64,000 nucleotides of DNA from Leptospirales bacterium (GTDB lineage Bacteria; Spirochaetota; Leptospiria; Leptospirales; Leptonemataceae). Shown here in pieces: positions 41,992-51,296 of this stretch; positions within the stretch are counted from its first letter, which is position 1; each line of letters starts with the position of its first letter. Location: positions 62,001 to 126,000 of the forward strand of contig JAIBBN010000008.1 of the NCBI GenBank assembly GCA_019694655.1. Reading direction: 5' to 3'. The translations under genes were made by a program, and so were the position numbers. The notes below the pieces were generated by a model. That model saw only the letters and a program-made list of their open reading frames with translations. It did not search any database and was not told where the DNA came from.

Positions 41992-43203
41992 TTAGACTGC
42001 CGCTCCGCGCCGGAAGCGCTGCAGTCGCGCAAAAATTGCGCTTACCACCCGGAAGAGCGTTTCCGGTATTTCCCGGCCGATCTCCACGTCTTCATAGAGC
42101 ACCCGGGCCAATCGCGGATTTTCCTCGATCGGCACTCCGTTTTCGCGAGCGATCGTGCGAATGATGAAGGCCAGATTGTCAGCCCCCTTGGCCACGACCG
42201 TTGGCGCCGAGTGCTTGGATGGATCAAATTGCAGCGCTACTGCAAAGTGCGTCGGGTTAGTGATGACAACGTCGGCAGCCGGCACTTCCTTCAGCATATC
42301 CCGCTGGCGTCGCAATTGATAGGCCCGTTCCCGTTGACGCTGGCGAATCATTGGGTCGCCCTCGTCTTCCTTGCGCTCGCGCTTGGCTTCGCTCACGGTC
42401 ACGCGCAAGTTTTCCATGTACTCGAAGCGCTGGTAAAAGTAGTCCGGTATCGCCACGCCAAATAGGATCAGCGCAGTTACTATTAAGAGCTTGAATGCCG
42501 TCCAGGCAAATAAGGTCAGCGCTCTGGTCACGCCCATATCGCCGGACTTCAACAGGGGCAGAAAGTCATCCATTACGATGATATATCCGGCTACTGCAAT
42601 CAGGACGACCTGCACCAGAATCTTTAGAAGGTTGTAAAGCGTTCGGCGCACCGGCAAGACGCGCTTGAAGTCCGGAATGATCCGTTCAGGATTGAAGGCC
42701 AGCGGCTGTGCTGTAAACAGGAAGCCAAACTGAGCGATATTTGCCGCAATGCCCATCACAAAAGCGGCAGCCATGACCGGCGCTACAATCAGCGCCGTGC
42801 GCCAGAAGATCTGCAATCCGAGACGGCGCAGTTCCTCCACGTTGAGCGTACTGAGCGCCGCGTAATCTTGATCCAGAAAAGAACGAAAGACGTGCAAGGA
42901 TTGCCCAGTGATCCAGGCGCCGGAGACAAATAGCGCCGCCACCGTTCCCAGCAGAACGGAGGAAGATACCAGATCCTGACTGCGAGCGACATTGCCCTTT
43001 TCACGCTCTTCGCGCTTGCGCCGTTCGCTGGGAAGCTCGGTCCGGCCCTCGTCTTCTGCAGCAAATCGCTGCAGCTCAAAGCGCGGCAGCGCCTGCGGCT
43101 TCAGCTCAAAGACCGCGCTCAGGCGCGCCGAGGCCAGAGACCCGCTGCTGCATTGGCGGCGATACAGCCAGCGCAGCTTCAAGTTGCTGTCAGCAGCGCT
43201 CAT
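41992..43203 (-). CDS. flhB: Flagellar export switch protein FlhB
   Basis: A 403-residue protein with four membrane helices and a cytosolic domain carrying the autocleavage motif NPTH near residue 314, which switches export specificity from hook to filament. The conserved opening RTELPSERRKREEREKGNVARS begins only at about residue 54; FlhB proteins usually begin with it, so there is an N-terminal extension of ~50 residues of unknown use. The ATG overlaps the fliR stop (ATGA), which supports the long start. The order fliR-flhB-flhA is conserved. Confidence 0.96.
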   Translation of the reverse strand: MSAADSNLKLRWLYRRQCSSGSLASARLSAVFELKPQALPRFELQRFAAEDEGRTELPSERRKREEREKGNVARSQDLVSSSVLLGTVAALFVSGAWITGQSLHVFRSFLDQDYAALSTLNVEELRRLGLQIFWRTALIVAPVMAAAFVMGIAANIAQFGFLFTAQPLAFNPERIIPDFKRVLPVRRTLYNLLKILVQVVLIAVAGYIIVMDDFLPLLKSGDMGVTRALTLFAWTAFKLLIVTALILFGVAIPDYFYQRFEYMENLRVTVSEAKRERKEDEGDPMIRQRQRERAYQLRRQRDMLKEVPAADVVITNPTHFAVALQFDPSKHSAPTVVAKGADNLAFIIRTIARENGVPIEENPRLARVLYEDVEIGREIPETLFRVVSAIFARLQRFRRGAAV

Positions 43204-44018
43204 TGCGCCGCCTGCCGCGGCCAGGCATGAAACATCTCGGCCATGTGATCATACATTGAATGAAACGAATCGGACATCATTGGCAGCAGCGCAGGCATCA
43301 ATAGCGCCAGCGTCACCAGACCGACGCCAACATTGATCTGCACGCCCATGGCAATCAGGTTCATCTGCGGCGCTGCCCGGCCAAGCAAACCCAGCAGCAG
43401 CGACGTAATAAACAGTATGCCAATCAGCGGAATGCCTATCTTGACCGCCGTGAGAAACATCACGCCAAAAGACTGGTCCATGAAATTCAGTATGCCGCCA
43501 AGCGTGTTGGCGTTCAGATTGAGGTCCGGCGCCGCCTGGAAGGAATAGCCGAGCGCGCGAAGCATGTGCAACACGGCCGGCGCGTAGAGACCATCCATCG
43601 CAAAGGGCGCATAGAGAAAGAGCAACATGCCAATGGCGTTTTTCAATACGCCCAGCAGCGGCACCGAAATCTGCGATTGAGGGTCGAGCACCTCGGAAAA
43701 GGAGATGCCCATCTGCAGCGAAAAGATTTCTCCCAGAATTTGAAAGGAAGAGAAAATTGCCAGCACCATGAAGCCGATGATCAATCCCATGATCAATTGT
43801 GAACCGGCGGCAATGGCAAAGGCCCCCGCCGAGTCCGGCAAGGGCGGCAAGAAATTGACGGCGGCCGGATAGAGAATGACCCCCAGCAAGAAGCCGAGGG
43901 TAGCGCGCATGCGCATGCCAACCGATTCAGTGGCAAACACCGGGGCAATGGACATCAAGCCAAACGTACGCGCAAAGATCAGACCCAGCTGCTGCGCATT
44001 GTCGCTGAATCCCTCCAT
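43200..44018 (-). CDS. fliR: Flagellar export protein FliR
   Basis: A 272-residue inner-membrane protein with six hydrophobic segments, a component of the FliPQR export gate. Family blocks include ARTFGLMSIAPVFATESVGMRMRATLGFLLG near the N-terminus and GLLGRAAPQMNLIAMG near residue 215. The ATG at 44018 fits family length; a TTG 42 bases upstream is in frame. It follows fliQ by 28 bases and overlaps flhB. Confidence 0.95.
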   Translation of the reverse strand: MEGFSDNAQQLGLIFARTFGLMSIAPVFATESVGMRMRATLGFLLGVILYPAAVNFLPPLPDSAGAFAIAAGSQLIMGLIIGFMVLAIFSSFQILGEIFSLQMGISFSEVLDPQSQISVPLLGVLKNAIGMLLFLYAPFAMDGLYAPAVLHMLRALGYSFQAAPDLNLNANTLGGILNFMDQSFGVMFLTAVKIGIPLIGILFITSLLLGLLGRAAPQMNLIAMGVQINVGVGLVTLALLMPALLPMMSDSFHSMYDHMAEMFHAWPRQAAQ

Positions 44019-44046
44019 GCCTGTTGTCCTCGCCTCCGAATCAATG

Positions 44047-44313
44047 CTAGAAGCGAGCAATCAGTTCAAACATGCCCCGCGTATAGTCGGTCAGGGTATT
44101 GATCATCCAGGCGAAAAAGAATGCAATCGCCAAAAACACGGCCAGTAGCTTGGGGACGAAGGTAAGAGTTTGCTCCTGAATCGAGGTGGTGGTCTGTAAA
44201 ATCGAAATCACCAGGCCAACCGCCATACTCAAGATCAGCACTGGCGACGAGACTTTCAGCGTAACCAGCAAACTCTGTTGCACAATTTGAATGACATCGC
44301 TCTCCAGCATCAT
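44047..44313 (-). CDS. fliQ: Flagellar export protein FliQ
   Basis: An 88-residue, two-helix membrane protein. The loop between helices carries the family motif [20 protein letters not shown]. It assembles with FliP and FliR into the export gate. Its ATG overlaps the fliP stop (ATGA). Confidence 0.96.
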   Translation of the reverse strand: MMLESDVIQIVQQSLLVTLKVSSPVLILSMAVGLVISILQTTTSIQEQTLTFVPKLLAVFLAIAFFFAWMINTLTDYTRGMFELIARF

Positions 44314-45122
44314 CCGCCCCCATAGGATAGCACCAGATTGTAGGTAATCAGATGCCAGCCATCGACCAGGATAAACAATATAATCTTAAACGGCAGGGAG
44401 ATCATTGCCGGCGGCAGCATGATCATGCCCATTGACATCAAGGTCGAGGCGACGACCAGGTCGATGACGACAAATGGGATGAAGATTACAATGCCAATGA
44501 TAAAGGCCTTCTTTATTTCAGAAAGCATGAAGGCCGGAATCAATATGTACGAATCAATGTCTTCAACGCTGCGCACTTGTTCTGGCGGTTTTCCGGAAAG
44601 CTTCACCATCAAAGCAATTTCTCGAGCGCCATCCTTGCCAATTTGACGCACCATGAACTGGCGGAAGGGCTTGATGCCTTCGCCAAAGAAGTTCTGCGTG
44701 TTCAGCGCGCCGCGCGAATAAGGGTCGAGCGCCTTTTCGTTGAACTCGCGAAGGGTGGGCGCCATAATGAATGCGGTGATAAAAATGGCCAGGCCAAAAA
44801 GAACCTGATTGGGCGGCATGTTCTGCAATCCCAGCGCCCGCCGCACAAAGTCGAATACAATGATCACCTTGGTAAAGGCCGTCATCATCATGATCAGGGC
44901 CGGGGCCAGGCTGAGCAGCGTCAGCACCAGAATCAACACCAGCGAGAGCGAAGCCTCGCGGCCATCGCGAGCGGCGCGCAGGCCGTCAATCACCGGAATC
45001 TGCAGGTTAGCAGCTGCGGGCTGGGCCAGCAGCGAGCCGGCGCTAAAAAGCAGGGCCAGCAGCAGCCCGGCACAGGCCACAACCTTGAACCGCCGGAAGC
45101 GCAGCCTTGCACAAGGGGACAT
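44310..45122 (-). CDS. fliP: Flagellar export protein FliP
   Basis: A 270-residue protein with a cleavable signal peptide (residues 1-34, ending LLAQPA). The family signature [21 protein letters not shown] begins near residue 66, and the second signature [22 protein letters not shown] is near residue 220. Five FliP proteins form the core of the export gate. The ATG at 45122 was chosen; the frame extends 36 bases further to a non-ATG codon. It is separated from fliO by four non-flagellar genes. Confidence 0.96.
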   Translation of the reverse strand: MSPCARLRFRRFKVVACAGLLLALLFSAGSLLAQPAAANLQIPVIDGLRAARDGREASLSLVLILVLTLLSLAPALIMMMTAFTKVIIVFDFVRRALGLQNMPPNQVLFGLAIFITAFIMAPTLREFNEKALDPYSRGALNTQNFFGEGIKPFRQFMVRQIGKDGAREIALMVKLSGKPPEQVRSVEDIDSYILIPAFMLSEIKKAFIIGIVIFIPFVVIDLVVASTLMSMGMIMLPPAMISLPFKIILFILVDGWHLITYNLVLSYGGG

Positions 45123-45221
45123 AATGCAGAGGCCTGGCGCCCTGCCGCTATTGTACAAGCTTTTTTCTGGCCCTCCGCGCGGCCGCGGCGAAGCGCCAGC
45201 GCGCAGGTCATGGCAAAGTCA

Positions 45222-46232
45222 TCAGGCGCCGGGAAGAATCAGCACCTTGCCGGCGGACATATTGTTGCGGTACTGCTCGACTGCCTCCGGTCCGCGGCTC
45301 AAAGGAATGCGCGCCTGGATGGCAGTGCCAAGTTCCTGACCGATCAGCGATTGTGATTCCCGGGCGATCTTCTGCAGCCTCGAGGGCGAAACCTCGGACA
45401 TCCAGGTGGAAAGCCAGAAGCCCTCAAGGCTCGAATTGCGAAAGATCAACATCCCCGGGTGAATGCGACAGTACTCGCCGGACAAAGCGCCATAAACGAT
45501 GATCCGCGACCTGGGCGGCATGGATCGCGAAAGTTGTTCCGTGGCTTCGCCAGCAATTGCATCGTAAGCGACCGTAGCGCCCAGTTTGCGCGAAAGCGTC
45601 AGTAGCTCGCGCTCAAAGCGACTGTCACTGCTCAGCAGGATGTGCTCCGCGCCATCGCCTTTCAGGATTGCGGCCTGCTCCGGGCGACGAACAATATTGA
45701 TCACCTGTAGACCGCGCCGGCGACCCAGCCGAAACAGCATTCGACCGAGAGCGCCGGCCGCTGCATTCTGAACAATAGCGCGGGCCTTGCGCTCGCTGGC
45801 CATGTCCAGCATCGCCCACGCCGTCAGGGGATTGACCAGCGCTGCAGCGCCGGCCTCATCGCTAACATTATTCAGCAGTGGAAAACAAAAGCGCTGGTCG
45901 ATGGCGGCGTACTCCGCCCAGACCCCGTCGCCCTCGGCGCCTGCGGCGCAGGCCACGCGCTTCCCAACCAGGCGACTGCCGCGAAAACCGGCCCGGTGCG
46001 CCACCACCGTTCCAGCCGCTTCAAAGCCTGGAACGACCGGCAGCTTCTTCTTTATGCCGTACTTACCTTCCAGAAAGTGCAGGTCGGAGGGATTGATCGA
46101 GGCAGCGCTGATCTTGATCAACAGCTGACCGGGCTTCAGCGCTGGCAGTTTCTTTTGCAGCAGGTCCAGCCGCGGCTGTTCAGAGTATTCCTTGAGCTCG
46201 AGAGCCCGCATTTCGGCTGGCAAAGTAGACAT
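45222..46232 (-). CDS. Medium-chain dehydrogenase/reductase (quinone-oxidoreductase-like)
   Basis: A 336-residue MDR protein. The GroES-like N-terminal domain includes AASINPSDLHFLEGKYG and VPGFEAAGTVV; the Rossmann domain has NAAAGALGRMLFRLGRRRG (residues ~160-178). The zinc-ligand Cys and His positions of alcohol dehydrogenases are not present, which fits the zinc-free NADPH:quinone reductase branch. It sits between fliP and a PEGA-domain gene with no obvious flagellar role. The substrate is unknown. Confidence 0.83.
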   Translation of the reverse strand: MSTLPAEMRALELKEYSEQPRLDLLQKKLPALKPGQLLIKISAASINPSDLHFLEGKYGIKKKLPVVPGFEAAGTVVAHRAGFRGSRLVGKRVACAAGAEGDGVWAEYAAIDQRFCFPLLNNVSDEAGAAALVNPLTAWAMLDMASERKARAIVQNAAAGALGRMLFRLGRRRGLQVINIVRRPEQAAILKGDGAEHILLSSDSRFERELLTLSRKLGATVAYDAIAGEATEQLSRSMPPRSRIIVYGALSGEYCRIHPGMLIFRNSSLEGFWLSTWMSEVSPSRLQKIARESQSLIGQELGTAIQARIPLSRGPEAVEQYRNNMSAGKVLILPGA

Positions 46233-46268
46233 GAGTCATTGGCCCGCTCGACGGCGTCAGCGAAAAGC

Positions 46269-47219
46269 TCAAAATGATAGGCGCCAGGCAGCGCTGGCCT
46301 CCACCCCGCGCACCACGCTGCGCTGTATCTCCGGCGCGGCATAAAAGCTGAAGCCGCCGTCAACAGCAGCGTCGCTGTGTTCGCCTATCGCTGCCGCCGC
46401 TCCGCCGCCGTGGAACAGGGCATCAAAGGCGCTCCACAGCCAAACAATAGAATAAACCCAGAGCGCATTGTGTTTGGCACGATGACCGATGAACACCTCC
46501 CGACATCCCGGGATCTCTCGATCACAATGTGGGCTCCCGCCGGGATAGGGGTGAGGCTGAAGGACGACCGGATATCCGATATAGTTCACAAGCGTAGTCC
46601 GCGAGATAGCGCCAATGCTCGTGACCGGCAACCCGTTTGCCAGATTGGCGAATAGAAATCGATCGCGCAAAGAACGCTCATAGTTGCCAAGACCGGAGTG
46701 CAGTGTAGACTGCGCCCACAGGTAACTGGCGATGGCCAGGGCTGCTGGAATTCCAAATCCTACGGCCGCCCCGCTTCGATCTTGAGAAGCCTGACCTAGT
46801 CCAGGAAATAGCAGAGAGAGTCCAAAGGCCCCGACATCAACGCCAGAGGAAGCGACAGCGGTCGGGCGCGAGGCGCCTTCCGGCGGCCGTTGTGCAGGAG
46901 CGCTGTTTTTTTGAAGGACAATCAAGAGACTGCCGGCGCCGCTGGAACGCATTGGCAGAATGACGCGCTGGTATCCCTGCAGCTCGACGCGCAGCACGCG
47001 CTCGATTCCGTCTGCCGGAAGCAGCAACGGCGTTTGCCCTGCAGGTCGCTCGTTGACAAAAACGCGGGCGCCCGAGGGGCTTGATTCTACGCGAACATTG
47101 CTTTCGGCGGCGGTAAAATCCGGGACCACCTGGCTGCTGGCGTCCGGCGCCGTCTGTGCGAAGGCAGAGCCCGTTGCCAGAAGAAATACTGCAATCGTGG
47201 TACGATGATTTACTATCAT
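46269..47219 (-). CDS. PEGA-domain exported protein, second tandem copy
   Basis: A 316-residue protein with signal peptide ending GSAFAQ. A PEGA domain (VESSPSGARVFVNERPAGQTP, ~residues 43-100) is followed by a Ser/Pro linker and a membrane-associated region opening FGLSLLFPGLGQASQDRSG, with several hydrophobic segments, resembling DUF5683. It is a paralogue of the upstream gene, 12 bases away on the same strand. PEGA domains are common in surface or cell-wall-associated proteins. The role is unknown. Confidence 0.78.
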   Translation of the reverse strand: MIVNHRTTIAVFLLATGSAFAQTAPDASSQVVPDFTAAESNVRVESSPSGARVFVNERPAGQTPLLLPADGIERVLRVELQGYQRVILPMRSSGAGSLLIVLQKNSAPAQRPPEGASRPTAVASSGVDVGAFGLSLLFPGLGQASQDRSGAAVGFGIPAALAIASYLWAQSTLHSGLGNYERSLRDRFLFANLANGLPVTSIGAISRTTLVNYIGYPVVLQPHPYPGGSPHCDREIPGCREVFIGHRAKHNALWVYSIVWLWSAFDALFHGGGAAAAIGEHSDAAVDGGFSFYAAPEIQRSVVRGVEASAAWRLSF

Positions 47220-47231
47220 GGCATTTACTGT

Positions 47232-48251
47232 TTAGAATGTAGTACGAAAATTCAGCCAGGCCTCGGCGCTGCTACGTCCAGAAGCATCGCGCGCCGGCGC
47301 CAGGCCAAAATCAAAGCGGCCGCCAGGCGCTGCAGAAGGGTCGGATCCAGCTCCAATGGCCGCTTCCTGGTAGAACAAGGCATCGAGGGCCGACCAGATC
47401 CACAAAGCGGCATAGAGACCCAGACCCCATCGCCGATACTGGTAGCCGTCTTCTATAAAGCTGCAACCGGGCAGCGTGCGCCGACAGTTGGGACGGCCAT
47501 TGTGTACTCCGCTGCCATTCAAAAGATAATCCTGGTACAATGTGAGATAGATTGTGCCGCTAAGCGAACTGCTGGTTGCAAAGGCCGCAGCGGTAGTGGT
47601 GGTGGTGGCAGCGTAGGCAGATTTGAAGCTGCGCTGCCCTTCGCGAAACATAAAGTCGCCGGCCAGAAAAGAGGCAAAACCCAGGGCGCCAGTCGTTCCA
47701 AAAGCGTAGGCAGCGCCGCTCCTGTCTTGCGAAGCTTGGCCAAGGCCCGGAAAAATCAAGGAAAGGCCAAAGGCCCGCCAATCGAGCCCGCCGGCGCGCA
47801 CCGCCGGGGGCTGTGCTGCGCCTCCCGCTACGGCAGGCGGCGTTGCCGCTTCCTGCGGACGCAGAACGATCAGCATGGTGACGCCTCCGGTGGACCGCAC
47901 CGGCGTCGTTACGTCGATGTAGCCCTCCTTTGCGACACGAATCACCCGTTCGATGCTATCGGCAGGCAGGATCATGGGCGTTTGTCCGGCAAGCCGCTCA
48001 TTGATATATACACTGGCGCCTGGCGGATAGCTTTCGATCCGTATCTGCCCCTCTACCAATTCGCCGCTGATGCGCGGCTGCGCGCCTTCTGCGGCTGGCT
48101 GTGGCGCGGGGCCAGGTTGCGGTGAAGGCGAGGTTTCCTGAGCCGGGGGCGGCGCGGCCCCTCCCGGTTGATCATTCAGCGGCGCCTGGGCCAGAACAGT
48201 GGCGGCGAAAATCAAGACGATCAAGGCGGCAAAAAGCCGGATTTGAGTCAT
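47232..48251 (-). CDS. PEGA-domain exported protein, first tandem copy
   Basis: A 339-residue paralogue of the next gene. A signal peptide (ending VLAQAP) leads to a Pro/Gln-rich linker, the PEGA domain (RIESYPPGASVYINERLAGQTP, ~residues 72-130), a second low-complexity linker and FGLSLIFPGLGQASQDRSGAAYAFG followed by hydrophobic helices. LPADSIERVIRV and LPADGIERVLRV are shared blocks between the copies. It lies in the segment that separates fliO from fliP. Confidence 0.78.
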   Translation of the reverse strand: MTQIRLFAALIVLIFAATVLAQAPLNDQPGGAAPPPAQETSPSPQPGPAPQPAAEGAQPRISGELVEGQIRIESYPPGASVYINERLAGQTPMILPADSIERVIRVAKEGYIDVTTPVRSTGGVTMLIVLRPQEAATPPAVAGGAAQPPAVRAGGLDWRAFGLSLIFPGLGQASQDRSGAAYAFGTTGALGFASFLAGDFMFREGQRSFKSAYAATTTTTAAAFATSSSLSGTIYLTLYQDYLLNGSGVHNGRPNCRRTLPGCSFIEDGYQYRRWGLGLYAALWIWSALDALFYQEAAIGAGSDPSAAPGGRFDFGLAPARDASGRSSAEAWLNFRTTF

Positions 48252-48311
48252 GTAATAGAAACAATCGGGCCCGCCGCTTTTTTGACAAGTTTTTCAATAG
48301 TTACAAAGCGC

Positions 48312-49601
48312 TCAGACCTCGCCGGCGGCGTAAATTTCAATGACCGCGCTGCGTCCCTTGACCTGAGCGGCGCCCAGGCTGTGCAGTCGCTGGCGCTGAT
48401 CGGGTCGCAGTCGATCGGCCACTGCTTCGCTTACAATGATGCGTTGCTGAAACTCCTTGCACAAGCCTTCGAGGCGCGAGGCGACATTGACACTATCGCC
48501 AATGACAGTGAAATCCTTGCGTTCGCTGGCGCCGATTGCGCCCAGCAAGGCCTGCCCAAAATGAATTCCGATCCCGTTCTCCAGCGGCGCAGCGCCTCTT
48601 GCCATACGCTCCTGATTCAAGAGCGCAAGGATGCCGCGCATCTTCAGCGCCGCATCAAAGGCGGCCGCCGCTGGATCAGGAAGCGAGCGCACGCCGCCAA
48701 ACACGGCCATGATTGCATCGCCAATGAACTTGTCGATCGAACCGCCCTCAGAAACGATACACTCCGTCATCCGGTCAAAGTATTCATTGAGCTCCGCCAC
48801 AATCTGCTCCGGCGCCCGACCCTCGCTGAACGTCGAAAAGCCGCGCAGGTCGCAAAACAAAATGGCCAGTTCTTTGTTTTCGCCGATCAGACCGTGCTGC
48901 TCTTGAACGATGCGATCCTTGACTTCATCGGAAACAAATTGGCCAAAGAGGCGGCTGATGGCCGACTTTTCACGCTCCTCGCCAATCGCTCGCGTGATCA
49001 GCCGACGCGCCGTGACACTGATGTAACCGGTGATGGCGCCGGAAAAAACCATCATCAGTGACTTGAAGAATTGAATGGCCGGCGACTTGAGATCCTGCAA
49101 TAGAAGGGCGTCGGCGCCTTGCAGCTTATCCAGCTCCGCGCGACCGATCCAGAAAAAAAAGAAAAACTGTATTCCGCACAGCAATCCAGTGAATAGGGAA
49201 AGTTTGGGTTCAAAGGTTAAGGCGCTGATAGCGATCATGAAAAAGTAGAGCAGCGTTGGCGGTCCGGTAAGAAAGGTGGCAGCGCCGCCGGGCAATAGCA
49301 GATGGCTCGCCAGAAAGAGAGCGCTGACAAAAAAAGTGAAAAGGCTCACCGTCAGCCACATCAACCATCCACGGATCTTGCTGCGGCGCGCCAGCAGGTG
49401 AACCAGCAGCGAATAAAGGCCGCCAGTCAGCGACCAGAGCGCCGGCGCCTCCAGACCTGGCGTTACCCCCGCTTTTGCCAGGGCGTAGAGCGCCGGAGCG
49501 CAAGAGAAGCCGACAAAGACTGCATAGAGCGAGCCGCGAGCGAGGACGCGATTGACTTCCTCGTCGATCAGTTCACGATCGAGTGTTGCGCTCTGCTTCA
49601 T
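48312..49601 (-). CDS. Membrane-anchored class III adenylate/guanylate cyclase
   Basis: A 429-residue protein with about six N-terminal membrane helices (residues ~20-200) and a C-terminal cyclase domain (~225-425). Both metal Asp are present (FCDLRGFS and KFIGDAIMAVFGG), as are the base-specificity residues (AAQVKGR, VIGDSVNVASRLE with Asn and Arg), so activity is expected. There is no periplasmic domain. It lacks the C-terminal tail of the other two cyclases in the window. It is placed directly after fliO, which suggests a link between cAMP and motility, but this is inference from position. Confidence 0.88.
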   Translation of the reverse strand: MKQSATLDRELIDEEVNRVLARGSLYAVFVGFSCAPALYALAKAGVTPGLEAPALWSLTGGLYSLLVHLLARRSKIRGWLMWLTVSLFTFFVSALFLASHLLLPGGAATFLTGPPTLLYFFMIAISALTFEPKLSLFTGLLCGIQFFFFFWIGRAELDKLQGADALLLQDLKSPAIQFFKSLMMVFSGAITGYISVTARRLITRAIGEEREKSAISRLFGQFVSDEVKDRIVQEQHGLIGENKELAILFCDLRGFSTFSEGRAPEQIVAELNEYFDRMTECIVSEGGSIDKFIGDAIMAVFGGVRSLPDPAAAAFDAALKMRGILALLNQERMARGAAPLENGIGIHFGQALLGAIGASERKDFTVIGDSVNVASRLEGLCKEFQQRIIVSEAVADRLRPDQRQRLHSLGAAQVKGRSAVIEIYAAGEV

Positions 49602-49622
49602 CCGCGCCCGACTTAGGATTGA

Positions 49623-50648
49623 TCAATTTTTGCGAGGGCGCTGCAGAGCGGTCAAGCGCGCCTTTTGCTGACGCAGAAGTTCTTTGAGATCGTCGCTCTG
49701 GTCCGCAGCGTCGGCGCCAGATGGAGCATCGGGCGCCGAGGAAACGGCGGCCAGCGGCGCGGCGCCCTGGGCGCGAAGCAATTGCTGAAAATCGGGGAAG
49801 TCACGCTTGCGGTCCGCGGTCTGCCAGAAGCGAAAGTCGCTTCCCTTCAGGGCGCCTACCAGCCGTTCCAGCGCGCTGCTTGCGGCCTGCTCCGGTCGCT
49901 TGCTTGACTGCCAGAGACGTATGCGATCGGCGGCGATGCCATCGTTGATTTCCGTCAACATTTGCACTCCGGCCTCAGAAACGCCGAGAGCCATCAGCTT
50001 CCCGGCAACATCGACGATTTGCAGAAACTTTCCCTGCACCAGCGGGATCGATGCCACTACATGCACCAGCTCGCCGCCGCCGACCGCCGGCAGCCCGCTC
50101 TTGTTTCGAATGTAGCGCATCACCAGGTAGAATACAAAGCCCATCACCGCCAGAAGGCCAAAGAAGCGCAGCGCCACCGAAAGGAAGGAAGGTCCTTCTT
50201 CGTGCGGGAACAACGTACTGCTTTGTGTCGCTGGCGCGGGCGAGGTCGGGGCAGCGCCACTCTCTGCAGACTCGCCAGCGCCCTCTGATCCGGCGCCCGG
50301 ATTGGCAAAGCGTCCCTCGTCGCTTGAAGCGGCGCTGTCGGGGGCCGCGCCATTGGCCGGCGCCTGGCCCTCATTGCGGATTGCTTGCATCCAGGCCTCA
50401 TTGATTTGCGCATCGTTGCGGCTGCCGGCCGGCGCCGGGGCGGTCTGCGCTGCGCCGCCAGCAGAGTCGGCGCCGGGCGCAGGGGCGGCCGCAGGCGCTG
50501 CTGGAGCAGATCGATCTGCCGGCCGACGCGACGAGGCGCTTTCACGGCTACGCTGTTCGCTCCGGACTCGCTCGGCATGCAACACAAGCGGCTGCAGGAG
50601 CAGTAGGACGGAAATGCCAGGCGCCAGCAGGCGCGATGCAGCGACCAT
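49623..50648 (-). CDS. fliO: FliO-like flagellar biosynthesis protein
   Basis: A 341-residue protein with an N-terminal signal-like segment, a long Ala/Pro/Gly/Ser-rich linker (residues ~30-145), one membrane helix (LSVALRFFGLLAVMGFVFYLVMRYI, ~155-179) and a FliO-type cytosolic domain (VHVVASIPLVQGKFLQIVDVAGKLMALGVSE). FliO helps assemble the FliP ring. The C-terminus adds a charged segment ending in LRQQKARLTALQ. It is much longer than E. coli FliO (~120) because of the linker. The first-strand motif and membrane helix support the call. Confidence 0.82.
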   Translation of the reverse strand: MVAASRLLAPGISVLLLLQPLVLHAERVRSEQRSRESASSRRPADRSAPAAPAAAPAPGADSAGGAAQTAPAPAGSRNDAQINEAWMQAIRNEGQAPANGAAPDSAASSDEGRFANPGAGSEGAGESAESGAAPTSPAPATQSSTLFPHEEGPSFLSVALRFFGLLAVMGFVFYLVMRYIRNKSGLPAVGGGELVHVVASIPLVQGKFLQIVDVAGKLMALGVSEAGVQMLTEINDGIAADRIRLWQSSKRPEQAASSALERLVGALKGSDFRFWQTADRKRDFPDFQQLLRAQGAAPLAAVSSAPDAPSGADAADQSDDLKELLRQQKARLTALQRPRKN

Positions 50649-50749
50649 GCCGGCAGAATTATGTCACATAATCTGACGGGTCAAGCGCTTTGCCTCGATC
50701 TCCGCAAGTCCTTCCCGGGCCAGCCAGGCGGCCAGGCGCGGCGCCAGAC

Positions 50750-51187
50750 CTAGCTTCGAAAGTGATTCTCGACGGAGACGGCCAGGAAGACCTCGCGCAA
50801 AAAGAGGCCAAGGCCCGCAACCATGGAAGCCATTCCGGCAATGAAGGTAATGGCCACCATACGCGCCAGAGCGAAGCCAAGCAGGGCGGCTACAAAGGCG
50901 CCGCCGACCACCACGCAGACCAGCAATGCGGAGAGTACGAAACAAAAAATGGCGTAGTAGATCAAACGCGTACGGCGCTTCAGATGGCGCACCTCAAACT
51001 GCAGCTCTTCCCGCTCTGCCTCAGCAGCTGCAGCCAGACGCCCCTTGACCAATCGGTGGCGATCGATGATCCGCGCCATCCGGGTGTTCATCGAGTTGAT
51101 CATTGTGGCAATTGCAGTGAGCAAAAAGACCGGCGCCACCGCAATGTGAATGATATTTGTTACATCGGAAAGCAGCGGAAAATCCAT
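50750..51187 (-). CDS. DUF2721 membrane protein
   Basis: A 145-residue protein with three membrane helices: residues ~12-30 (IAVAPVFLLTAIATMINSM), ~75-98 and ~105-130. The intervening cytosolic segment RMARIIDRHRLVKGRL is the DUF2721 signature. The function is unknown in any organism as far as I know. It lies between fliY and fliO on the same strand. Confidence 0.82.
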   Translation of the reverse strand: MDFPLLSDVTNIIHIAVAPVFLLTAIATMINSMNTRMARIIDRHRLVKGRLAAAAEAEREELQFEVRHLKRRTRLIYYAIFCFVLSALLVCVVVGGAFVAALLGFALARMVAITFIAGMASMVAGLGLFLREVFLAVSVENHFRS

Positions 51188-51296
51188 GGTCGTTGCGGCC
51201 TGGGCGAGTTGATTTCTTGCAATGTTAAATGATGCTCGGATGGAAAGTCAGCGGCTGCAGCAGGCCTCAGCCGCCGTAGCATGCACGGCGCAAAAA

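Noticed and set aside
44577-45356. Plus-strand open frame (259 codons) opposite fliP and the MDR gene
   Set aside because: His/Gln/Arg-rich shadow; fliP on the other strand is certain.
50664-50750. Short minus-strand frame between DUF2721 and fliO (LGLAPRLAAWLAREGLAEIE)
   Set aside because: It appears helix-like but has no start codon outside the DUF2721 gene and too few codons to judge.
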